Below, in pieces: positions 1 through 6,257 of a DNA stretch of 9,006 nt. This DNA comes from Candidatus Coatesiibacteriota bacterium (GTDB lineage: Bacteria; B130-G9). The stretch spans positions 1 to 9,006 of the forward strand of contig JAFGIT010000369.1 in the NCBI GenBank assembly GCA_016929465.1. Reading direction: 5' to 3'. A program made the translations under genes and the position numbers. A model generated the notes under the pieces. The model saw only the letters and a program-made list of their open reading frames with translations. It was not told the DNA's origin and did not search any database. How positions within the stretch are numbered: position 1 is the stretch's first letter; each line of letters opens with the position of its first letter.

Positions 1-150
1 AATGATGTCTCAGTGTCCTATGGCATACGAGCAAAGGTTACCGGCATAGCGTTCGAGGACGGCGTGACCTACCTCATCCTGAACGATCAGAAGGTGCCAT
101 TGTCAGACATTAACAAGATTCACCAGGGAGAGAGCACAAATGATGAGTGA
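1..150 (+). CDS. flgD: Flagellar hook-capping protein FlgD, C-terminal fragment (5' end outside the window)
   Basis: Frame 1 is open from the first base to a TGA at 148-150 and encodes the last 49 residues. The segment containing VTGIAFEDGVTYLILNDQKV followed by PLSDINKI matches the usual end of FlgD, where a short beta-rich stretch finishes in a V-x-L-x-D-I motif. FlgD caps the growing hook outside the cell and allows FlgE subunits to polymerise before it is replaced. The assignment rests on this tail and on the two flagellar genes that follow; the N-terminal export and capping region is not visible. Its stop codon lies inside the next gene (11-base overlap), so the two are probably translationally coupled. 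The extra hydrophilic tail after DINKI is unremarkable. Confidence 0.82.
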   Translation, partial: NDVSVSYGIRAKVTGIAFEDGVTYLILNDQKVPLSDINKIHQGESTNDE

Positions 151-544
151 TCTTGTTGGGCCGGACCTTCTCGGAGGTCCGAACCAGGTCCAGCAAATTG
201 GGACAGGGAAGTCCACAAGTTTCGCGAAGCCAAATGGGAAGGCGGATTTTGATTCCTTCCTCAAGGAGGCAGAGCGGAATTCTGAGTCGCTGAAGTTCTC
301 CGCGCACGCTTTGAAGCGAATAGAGTCCCGTGGCATCGAGCTGACGGAAAATGACATCTCTCGCCTCACGAATGCGGTCGGTCAGGCTCAAGCGAAGGGA
401 AGTCGAGAATCACTTGTCCTGATGGACGACTTGGCGGCGATAGTCAGCGTTAAGAATCGAACAGTAGTGACAATTTTGGACCCTAACAACAACACGGAGA
501 ACATCTTCACGAATATAGACAGCACAGTCTTGGTTAAGAGCTGA
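140..544 (+). CDS. Small flagellar operon protein (TIGR02530 / putative flagellar PF12611 family)
   Basis: A 134-residue soluble protein without signal peptide or membrane segment. Residues 1-32 are a variable, Gly/Pro-rich lead. From about residue 36 it carries the family signature: FSAHALKRIESRGIEL (about 53-68), then LVLMDDLAAIVSVKNRTVVT (92-111) and a terminal NIFTNIDSTVLV. This family is found almost only in flagellar operons between flgD and flgE, exactly its position here. Its biochemical role is not established in general; participation in hook assembly is inferred from context. The start is the ATG at 140, inside flgD, with GGGAG at 126-130 nine bases upstream. A second in-frame ATG at 143 is possible. 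It probably shares a transcript with flgD. Confidence 0.85.
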   Translation: MMSDLVGPDLLGGPNQVQQIGTGKSTSFAKPNGKADFDSFLKEAERNSESLKFSAHALKRIESRGIELTENDISRLTNAVGQAQAKGSRESLVLMDDLAAIVSVKNRTVVTILDPNNNTENIFTNIDSTVLVKS

Positions 545-794
545 TCTCTCGAATCCTGCGGAGAGGAAAGACCGCAGACTCAAGGTGGGAGCCAAGAAGC
601 CGCCTAGCTATTTCCGCGACGGACGCTTTCCACGGGTCAGAGATCCAGACGAGATTCATCGGAATAATCAGAGCTTAAAAAATCGCAGTCGGGGCCATAT
701 TTAAGGCTGGCCCTTGAAAGGGAGCCAAAGCGTCGCCGAATGACAGACGCGGCGCAGGCCTACCGGCTGCCCAATATCAGGAGGAAAAGGAAGG
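545..794 (+). other. 250-base non-coding gap inside the flagellar cluster, with several potential hairpins
   Basis: No convincing gene is seen here, which is unusual inside a flagellar operon whose preceding two genes overlap. The first part holds a 6-bp GC-rich inverted repeat, CTGCGG at 556-561 and CCGCAG at 572-577 with a 10-base loop. It has no T-tract, so it is not a classical terminator. The second part (about 700-770) holds three closely packed potential hairpins, annotated separately. A Shine-Dalgarno AGGAGG sits at 779-784 just before flgE. I found no convincing sigma-70, sigma-28 or sigma-54 promoter. The gap could be a regulated leader, a processing site, or the scar of a lost small gene. 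Confidence 0.5.
705..769 (+). promoter_or_regulatory. Candidate structured 5' leader RNA upstream of flgE
   Basis: Three hairpins can be drawn back to back. The first pairs GGCT 705-708 with AGCC 723-726 and CCCT 711-714 with AGGG 719-722, with a UGAA loop and a two-G bulge. The second pairs CGCCG 734-738 with CGGCG 750-754; an exclusive alternative pairs GCGTC 730-734 with GACGC 746-750. The third pairs GCC 758-760 with GGC 765-767 around a UACC loop. The structure ends 10 bases before the flgE Shine-Dalgarno, so it could affect translation. Some strings (GAAAG, CCAAAG, GGCCTA) recall the c-di-GMP-I riboswitch, but its conserved core is absent, so no known class is claimed. Pairing was done by hand; the alternative pairing could mean a switch or simply chance in GC-rich sequence. 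Confidence 0.3.
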
Positions 795-2183
795 ATGCTA
801 TCATCGTTCTATTCCGGGCTATCAGGCCTCAGTGCGCATGTTGTGGGAATGGATGTACTAGGTAACAACATAGCCAACATCAACACGATTGGCTTCAAGG
901 CATCTTCGCCGATTTTTCAGGACATCCTAAGTCAGTCAGCTGGTCGGAGCTTCGACTCCGGGAGCCAAATCGGACGCGGCGTGTGCCTGGGCGGCATTTC
1001 ACCGTCCTTCTCTCAGGGAGCCTTCCAGAACACGGACGTGGCGACACATCTCGCGATCCAGGGCAACGGCTTCTTTGTCCTCGGTGACGATTCCGGAGAC
1101 AGGTATTACACCCGCGCTGGCAACTTCGTCTTCGACAAAGAGTACGACCTCGTCAATCCTAACGGCCTCAGTGTCCTAGGCTGGCAGACCGTGACGGACA
1201 CTGGCGTCATCGACACGTCGGGAACTGCATCGGCGATCCATCTACCGATCGGTATGACGATGGATCCACAGGCAACGACCATGTTCAAGACAAACATAAA
1301 CCTGGACACTGAGGCAACGGTGGACAACCCCTCGACATCAGCGAACGAGGCGGAGATCTTTAGCACGTCCCTCACCACCTATGATTCGCTTGGCGCAGCT
1401 CACACGATCACTCTGGAGTTCACGCCGATCGATGAAAATGGTGATTCCATATTGGATCGCTGGGATTGGATCGCCTACGTCGATGCTTCTGAAGTAGATG
1501 CCTCTTCAATTGGTTCCGGAGCGGGCCAATTGCCACCGACGGCAGATGGCACCGGCGTGATTATCGCGAGGGGTGACGGGGACGCGGCACCGACCGGGAA
1601 TGCGGCCCTCGACTTCGAGCCAATGAGATTCGATTCGAGTGGGACCCTCATGTCCAATACTGGCTTGGCTTCGCTCGATTTCGCATCAGTGGACTGGGCG
1701 AACGGCGCCGAGGACCAGCAGGTCTCATGGCAGGTTCGCAGCGAGGCGGACATGGACACGACCTATCTGACAGGCTACTCCCTCACATCTGCCATCTCTT
1801 ACACCTATCAAGATGGCGTCTCCGTGGGTGAGATGGAATCGGTTGTCATCAGAGGCGATGGCACCATCATAGGCCAATTCTCAAACGGCACGACGAAGGC
1901 GGTCGCCCAGATTGCACTCGCGACCTTCCCGGCGCCGACGTCGCTGACAATAATGGGCGAGAACCTGTTCGGTCAGGCTCCTGGTTCGGGTAACCCGACG
2001 ATCGGCACCGCAAACACCGGCGGCCGCGGGACGATGGTGGGGCAGACGTTGGAGATGGCAAACTCAGACCTCACCACTCAGTTCACCTCGATGATCACGA
2101 TGCAGCGCGGCTTCGAAGCAAACTCGAAGATCATCACCACTGCGGACGAGATGATAAGACAAATGCTGAATCTGAAGCGATAA
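795..2183 (+). CDS. flgE: Flagellar hook protein FlgE
   Basis: A 462-residue protein that polymerises outside the cell into the hook, the universal joint between flagellar rod and filament. There is no cleaved signal peptide, as expected for a type III export substrate. Residues 1-45 show the rod/hook N-terminal signature, including LSGLSAHVVGMDVLGNNIAN followed by INTIGFKAS. GNGFF at 90-94 opens the next conserved region, with YYTRAGNFVFD just after. The middle (about 150-370) is the variable, surface-exposed hook domain, rich in Thr, Ser, Asp and Gly. The C-terminus, with DLTTQFTSMITMQRGFEANS and then KIITTADEMIRQMLNLKR, forms the second half of the D0 coiled coil. Length is in the usual range for FlgE. 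AGGAGG at 779-784 plus a purine-rich spacer supports the ATG at 795. An intrinsic terminator follows directly. Confidence 0.97.
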   Translation: MLSSFYSGLSGLSAHVVGMDVLGNNIANINTIGFKASSPIFQDILSQSAGRSFDSGSQIGRGVCLGGISPSFSQGAFQNTDVATHLAIQGNGFFVLGDDSGDRYYTRAGNFVFDKEYDLVNPNGLSVLGWQTVTDTGVIDTSGTASAIHLPIGMTMDPQATTMFKTNINLDTEATVDNPSTSANEAEIFSTSLTTYDSLGAAHTITLEFTPIDENGDSILDRWDWIAYVDASEVDASSIGSGAGQLPPTADGTGVIIARGDGDAAPTGNAALDFEPMRFDSSGTLMSNTGLASLDFASVDWANGAEDQQVSWQVRSEADMDTTYLTGYSLTSAISYTYQDGVSVGEMESVVIRGDGTIIGQFSNGTTKAVAQIALATFPAPTSLTIMGENLFGQAPGSGNPTIGTANTGGRGTMVGQTLEMANSDLTTQFTSMITMQRGFEANSKIITTADEMIRQMLNLKR

Positions 2184-2219
2184 TTCGCTGAATTAGAGAC
2201 TCGATTTCCAAAACTGCCC

Positions 2220-2260
2220 AAGGGGCTCGGACGAATTGTCTGAGCCCCTTCTTGTTTTTT
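2220..2260 (+). terminator. Rho-independent terminator after flgE
   Basis: A long hairpin starts 36 bases after the flgE stop. GGGGCTC at 2222-2228 pairs with GAGCCCC at 2242-2248. The stem extends inward through a G-U pair and GAC (2230-2232) with GTC (2238-2240), leaving a 5-base GAATT loop, and outward by two A-T pairs. A T-rich tract (TTCTTGTTTTTT) runs from 2249 to 2260. This is a textbook intrinsic terminator and marks the end of the flagellar transcript. Confidence 0.93.
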
Positions 2261-2279
2261 GAGGCCTCATACGTATGAT
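2252..2279 (+). promoter_or_regulatory. Possible sigma-70 promoter and palindromic operator for the adaptor gene
   Basis: A -10-like TATGAT at 2274-2279 (five of six consensus bases) lies 16 bases after a weak -35-like TTGTTT at 2252-2257, which is part of the terminator T-tract. The -10 overlaps a perfect 12-base palindrome, TCATACGTATGA (2267-2278), which itself overlaps an 8-base palindrome GAGGCCTC (2261-2268). A repressor bound to the palindrome would cover the -10 box. The position is right for expression of the gene starting at 2343, but one or two 12-base palindromes are expected by chance in a window this size and the -35 is poor. Confidence 0.33.
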
Positions 2280-2342
2280 AACCCCTATTCTATCGCATTT
2301 AGCGAGTTGGGTTTATCGGATTCCAGCTTGGAGGTATTTCCT

Positions 2343-3770
2343 TTGCCGGCAGAAGCACGCAAGAAGCACCGTTGGTTGCAGCGTATTTTGATAGCTTTTG
2401 CGATGATCGTTGTACTCGGTCTCGTGGGCTACATTCTTCATTCACATCTGTCGGCAAAGGAGGACGACCAAGAGGAATTCGAGGTCCAGAAGGTCGAAAC
2501 CGGCGACATTACTTCTCGGTTGACAGAGACCGGGAGCACCTACCTCGAGGGGACGGTCGAGGTAATGTCCAAGGTCTCCGGAACGATTACGGGGACGATG
2601 GTCGAGGAGGGGGATGCTGTCGCCAAAGGACAGATACTTGCCGTCGTGGAACCGGACAACACGGAGCTTCTGCGGCTATACGGCAGACGCGCCCAGGTTG
2701 CGACGGCATACATTGCGATGGTCCAGGCCAAGGACGACTTGAGGCACCAGAAGAAGCTCTTCGATGAAGTAAGGGGAACATCGAGAGATACGGTCCTTCG
2801 CAATGAGAGAAACCTGTCAACCGCCCACACGAACTTCCGCCTCGCTCTGATGGAGCTTCACATTCTCGAGAAGGACATGAGGATAACGAATGGCATGGCT
2901 GTGAGAGTCATGGCTGCCCTCAAGTCCGGCTCGGAGGATAGGGTAAGAGAGACGATCGACAAGTCGCTCGACATCTCCTCATCCGACGGGGAGGGCTTTG
3001 TCGAACTGGCTGACGTTAGGGTTTCTGCTCCGAACGACGGAATCATAATCGCCAAGGGCGTCGAGGTCGGTGAGATGGTCATATCCGGGACCTCGGCACT
3101 GAGCAGGGGAACGGTTCTCTATAGGATAGGCAATCTCGATTACCTGTTCATCAGCTGTCGCGTTAGTGAAGTAGATGCCGCCGATCTCAAAATGAATCAG
3201 GCGACCAAAGTCACCTTCGAAGCTTTCCCCGATAAGGAACTCGCTGGCAAGATAATCTGGATATCGCCAATAGGCAGCACCGCGGACGGCTCTTCTATCA
3301 TCTCGTTCCCGGTCAAAATCAAACTGGACGAGGTCGCGGAGTTCGTGAGGCCCGGTATGTCCTGCGATATCGATATCATAACATCGGAGAAGAAGGGCGT
3401 AATCCGTATCCCGTTGGAATCCGTGGCTGTTCACACAGGTGAAAAGGATGAGGCCAAGGAGGATGAGAATGGCGGCTCTTCGACTGCTTCATCCGACGCT
3501 GAGAGCGAAGCCGAGGACAATACGGCAGATGAGCCTTCGAAAGGGGAATACGTCTATGTCAAGAAGGGTGAAGAATTCGAGAAACGGCCGATAGAGATTG
3601 GCAAGGACGACGACAGATATTGCGAAGTGATTTCCGGCCTCGAGTTGGGCGAGGAGATAGTGACCAACATCGACGATTACGAAGAGGCTCAGAGGAAGAA
3701 GAAGGCCGAAAAGGGTGGCAGCGGTGACGAGGATTCGCGACGAGGTCGAAGACGGATCAGGGCCCGCTAA
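2343..3770 (+). CDS. Membrane-fusion / periplasmic adaptor protein (HlyD/MacA-type efflux or secretion subunit)
   Basis: A 475-residue adaptor that would link an inner-membrane transporter to an outer-membrane channel. The start is TTG at 2343, eight bases after a perfect GGAGG (2330-2334). An upstream in-frame TTG at 2259 lies in the flagellar terminator and lacks a ribosome site. From this start, residues 1-12 are basic and about 14-33 form a signal anchor. Next come the first half of the lipoyl-like barrel (about 52-105, with SKVSGTITGTMVEEGDAVAKGQ), a helical hairpin (about 106-210), the second lipoyl half (VRVSAPNDGIIIAKGVEVGE) and a beta-barrel domain with FVRPGMSCDIDI. A membrane-proximal domain follows, interrupted by an acidic Ser/Glu/Asp-rich insert (about 365-401). 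The end is strongly basic (RRGRRRIRAR). MacA-like architecture suggests an ABC (MacB-type) partner, but no permease, ATPase or outer-membrane factor is in the window. The substrate is unknown. Confidence 0.88.
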   Translation: MPAEARKKHRWLQRILIAFAMIVVLGLVGYILHSHLSAKEDDQEEFEVQKVETGDITSRLTETGSTYLEGTVEVMSKVSGTITGTMVEEGDAVAKGQILAVVEPDNTELLRLYGRRAQVATAYIAMVQAKDDLRHQKKLFDEVRGTSRDTVLRNERNLSTAHTNFRLALMELHILEKDMRITNGMAVRVMAALKSGSEDRVRETIDKSLDISSSDGEGFVELADVRVSAPNDGIIIAKGVEVGEMVISGTSALSRGTVLYRIGNLDYLFISCRVSEVDAADLKMNQATKVTFEAFPDKELAGKIIWISPIGSTADGSSIISFPVKIKLDEVAEFVRPGMSCDIDIITSEKKGVIRIPLESVAVHTGEKDEAKEDENGGSSTASSDAESEAEDNTADEPSKGEYVYVKKGEEFEKRPIEIGKDDDRYCEVISGLELGEEIVTNIDDYEEAQRKKKAEKGGSGDEDSRRGRRRIRAR

Positions 3771-3811
3771 ATAGGCTGAAGCTTATCAAGAATGGCGACT
3801 GGGATCCGAGC

Positions 3812-5431
3812 ATGGAAGGACCTCTGAAAGACGCTTGGCTTCCTGGAGGCTGCGGGCGAGAAAAAACACCTGACGAGATCGGCCCGTCCGGCAATTCCAC
3901 GGGCATAAGAGCTGCGGTATTCTCATGCATGCTCATTGTCACTATATCGCTCCTGGCGCTTACCTATCAGATCGATGAGCCCTTCTGGGGCATTCAGGAT
4001 TTCAATTGTGTCCTGCAATCGATTGCAGCCCGGAATTTCCTGAATTATGGTTTCGGGGATATAGGTCTCATGCCCGCCTTGAATACGGGCGATGTTCACG
4101 GGAATAGATTCATTCTCTATGTTCATCACCCGCCGACGATCGCATACTATCTCGCCGCATTCTATTGGGTACTCGGCGAATCCGAGTGGGTCGGCCGGCT
4201 ATTCTTCATCCTTTGCACGGTGGGGAGCGCCCTAATAGTTTATGCAATTGGCAGGCTCTATCTGAATCAGATGGAGTCGCTGGCCGCCGCCCTGATCTTC
4301 GCTCTATTCCCGGTTACAGGCTATTTCGGGCGCATGATCAACTATGAAAGCCCCGGCCTCTTTTTTGCCCTGCTGTCATTTTGGGGTTACTGCCTGTTTC
4401 TCAAATACCGGTCAAATGGGCCGTTATGGCTCATGTATTCAGCGAACATCCTGGGTCTCGCTACATGCTGGGAGGATTATATTCTACCGTTTGCGATTGC
4501 CTTCCACTTCCTGATCTGGGGAAGAACGAAGGGCGAAAAGCACTTTAAGATACTATTGCTTCCGCTTTCCACGATAGCCTTCTTCGTCATCCTCGTATCG
4601 TACGCTGCGCGGGTTGTCGAGGGGGGCGCGTCCGGCGTTGGGGGTTCCCTCGATTGGATAATAAAGCTCAGGCTGAGTTCGGTCATTGGTGTTGGAAAGA
4701 CCTTCACATTCCTGCAGTTCCTGAAGGCAGAGTACGACGCGATGACGGATCTATTCACTCCTATCATGGTGTATGCCGCTGGCATCTGGCTAATGCTACT
4801 CATCGTTGGGCGTATAAGAGGCAAGAGAGGAGCGACGCACTTCGACTGGCTCATACTTAGCCTATTTCTCTATGCGATCATCTACTTGTTCGTTTTCAGG
4901 CAGCCAGCCTACTTGCACAGCTATATGGTCTATTATATGGCCCCTGCTGTGGCCTTCGCGGCGGTCTCTGCATGGAGGGAGATACTGAGACTCCGCTTCC
5001 ATGGAAGGAATTGGGCTATGCCTGTTCTGGCCGTGTTGCCAATATACGTCTTTCTCTCATCGAGTATTCCGGCCTTTTTGGATCTCCACCGGAATCCACA
5101 GGATATGGACATCGTCTCCTTCGGCAGGATACTGAGGGATTATATCGCGTCAGATGAGGCAGTCATGCTCACCTGGACAGATGGTGAGGGCTTCGACGAG
5201 TACTACAGCGACAGGGAACTCCTGCGAAGGGTGAGGACCATCGATGAATACAATTCAGCGCTCAAAAGGGCTCAAAATAGGGTGGTTCTATTCATGGACA
5301 CAGCAAAGCCGCAGGCATCCCCGGAATTGATCAGTTTCCTCGAGAGCAGGTGCTTCAATTTCCCCGTTAGAATCGCGCATAGAAATTTTTTGGCTTACGT
5401 TATAGACGTCCCAAGAAGGTATAGAAAATAG
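3812..5431 (+). CDS. Polytopic GT-C glycosyltransferase, PMT/ArnT-like (glycosyltransferase family 39-type)
   Basis: A 539-residue membrane protein with about ten or eleven hydrophobic segments (first near 33-51, last near 400-419) and a hydrophilic C-terminal part (about 425-539). After the first segment the large periplasmic loop carries QDFNCVLQSIAARNFLNYG, with Asp63 the likely catalytic acid position of GT-C enzymes. HHPP (105-108) and GESEWVGRL (122-130) follow, the usual PMT_2 pattern. The late segment with AYLHSYMVYYMAP also fits. Such enzymes transfer a sugar from a polyprenyl-phosphate donor to lipid, glycan or protein on the outer face of the inner membrane; donor and acceptor cannot be told. 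The ATG at 3812 has no good ribosome site. The frame is open back to 3728, but the only upstream candidate is a CTG at 3776. The gene follows the adaptor by 41 bases and probably shares its transcript. Confidence 0.78.
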   Translation: MEGPLKDAWLPGGCGREKTPDEIGPSGNSTGIRAAVFSCMLIVTISLLALTYQIDEPFWGIQDFNCVLQSIAARNFLNYGFGDIGLMPALNTGDVHGNRFILYVHHPPTIAYYLAAFYWVLGESEWVGRLFFILCTVGSALIVYAIGRLYLNQMESLAAALIFALFPVTGYFGRMINYESPGLFFALLSFWGYCLFLKYRSNGPLWLMYSANILGLATCWEDYILPFAIAFHFLIWGRTKGEKHFKILLLPLSTIAFFVILVSYAARVVEGGASGVGGSLDWIIKLRLSSVIGVGKTFTFLQFLKAEYDAMTDLFTPIMVYAAGIWLMLLIVGRIRGKRGATHFDWLILSLFLYAIIYLFVFRQPAYLHSYMVYYMAPAVAFAAVSAWREILRLRFHGRNWAMPVLAVLPIYVFLSSSIPAFLDLHRNPQDMDIVSFGRILRDYIASDEAVMLTWTDGEGFDEYYSDRELLRRVRTIDEYNSALKRAQNRVVLFMDTAKPQASPELISFLESRCFNFPVRIAHRNFLAYVIDVPRRYRK

Positions 5432-5480
5432 GGAGCATCCGGCTCGTGGGACCCATCCCCTGCTGCTATTCCCGCTCCCT
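5430..5480. repeat. Inverted repeat spanning two convergent gene ends
   Basis: AGGGAGC at 5430-5436, at the glycosyltransferase stop, is complementary to GCTCCCT at 5474-5480, just inside the end of the opposing gene. A nested GGGA (5448-5451) and TCCC (5456-5459) could pair inside. The stem is short, the loop long and there is no T-tract, so this is at best a weak bidirectional termination element. It is the only symmetry I see in the 34-base spacer. Confidence 0.25.
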
Positions 5481-6077
5481 GAAGTGACCGCTAATGTCGT
5501 GCAGGTCTGGCCCCCCTTCAGCTGTTGGTCTCCCCGCCAAGCAGTTTATCGCATCGCAGATTCTATATGAGAGAATTGAGATGATGATGGCGATTGGCAA
5601 TGAGATAAATAATCCCTGAGAAATATGGACTGTCCCCTCTACGGCACGAGTCAATGTGGCGGTAATACCACTCGGACACACCAATAGAGCACTTAATGCG
5701 ACAAACAGATGAGGCTCGAGGCGTGGCAGCTCCAGATTGTGTCGGGACAGATAGTCATTGTAGTCCTTGGGAAAGCCGGCAATTGAATGGAAAAGCCACC
5801 ACAGATTCAACAAGGGGATGAATAAAAGACCAACCGCTCGTCCGGGAGTGGTTCGCGCGTCACCGTCCTGCACAGAAGCCCACATCTTGTAGATTAGAAC
5901 CAGGGAACAAATTCCCCCATAGAGGTAGAACAGGGCACCCAAAATGGCCAATATAAGGGCAGGTGTATCGTCGAAAGTAGCGAAATTAATGAATGCGCAG
6001 AGCATGGCCGCATAGCCCAAGAAGAGACCGCCCGCTATCGACCGAACAAAAAACCGCTTCGAGATTCCTTCCGCCAT
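5466..6077 (-). CDS. Small multi-spanning inner-membrane protein, family uncertain (DUF4328-like pattern)
   Basis: A 203-residue hydrophobic protein with about five membrane segments (near 10-31, 40-65, 82-100, 124-143 and 155-173) and a short charged C-terminal tail. I do not recognise a function. The middle is the most distinctive part: IYKMWASVQDGDARTTPGRA leads into VGLLFIPLLNLWWLFHSIAGF and then PKDYNDYLSRH. A Pro-Gly-x-Ala-Val-Gly run before FIP-x-x-NL resembles DUF4328-type and related uncharacterised membrane proteins, but that link is from memory and tentative. The ATG at 6077 is preferred because AGAAGG sits eight bases upstream. A GTG nine bases further upstream (6086) overlaps that ribosome site. 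The gene is convergent with the glycosyltransferase and divergent from the methyltransferase. The roughly 180 bases between the two divergent starts must hold both promoters, but I find no clear boxes there. Confidence 0.72.
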   Translation of the reverse strand: MAEGISKRFFVRSIAGGLFLGYAAMLCAFINFATFDDTPALILAILGALFYLYGGICSLVLIYKMWASVQDGDARTTPGRAVGLLFIPLLNLWWLFHSIAGFPKDYNDYLSRHNLELPRLEPHLFVALSALLVCPSGITATLTRAVEGTVHISQGLFISLPIAIIISILSYRICDAINCLAGRPTAEGGPDLHDISGHFRERE

Positions 6078-6246
6078 ATTTCCCACCTTCTTTTATTCAA
6101 GTAGCGTATCTCTTATTCATCTTCAATATTATGATGTTGCCAGAATAACGAGGCGAAACTCAAGTCACATCTCAATTAAGCTCTTTGCATTTCTCGAGGA
6201 AACGAGGCAATAATGGCTAGGAAATCAACTTGTCTCGAATTGCCGC

Positions 6247-6252
6247 GGAGGG
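6247..6252 (+). promoter_or_regulatory. Shine-Dalgarno site deciding the methyltransferase start
   Basis: GGAGGG lies five bases before the ATG at 6258. It favours that start over the in-frame ATG at 6213, which has only a short GAGG at 6202-6206 region ahead of it. The later start gives a compact lipoprotein-type signal (basic MR, hydrophobic core, Cys at 22), whereas the earlier one puts 15 polar residues with several charges in front. Confidence 0.55.
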
Positions 6253-6257
6253 ATTGC

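Noticed and set aside
592-609. Sigma-54 promoter (GG and GC with 10-base spacing) upstream of flgE
   Set aside because: Only about half of the extended consensus positions match. A second similar half-match occurs at 757-770, so these look like chance hits in GC-rich sequence.
674-700. Sigma-28 flagellar promoter beginning TTAAAAAAT
   Set aside because: The TAAA-like box is present, but the downstream element matches GCCGATAA at only three or so positions with non-ideal spacing.
705-769. c-di-GMP-I (GEMM) riboswitch before flgE
   Set aside because: GAAAG, CCAAAG and GGCCTA strings are present, but the conserved core (GGGACGCAAAGCC-like segment and the 3' GGTAGC-type strand) is missing and the hairpin order does not fit.
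2979-3434. 151-residue minus-strand frame within the adaptor gene
   Set aside because: It is a shadow of the strongly supported adaptor reading frame, has no family motifs and no ribosome site.
3776-3811. Upstream extension of the glycosyltransferase from a CTG start
   Set aside because: The frame is open and reads LKLIKNGDWDPS, but there is no ATG/GTG/TTG and no convincing ribosome site; kept only as a note.
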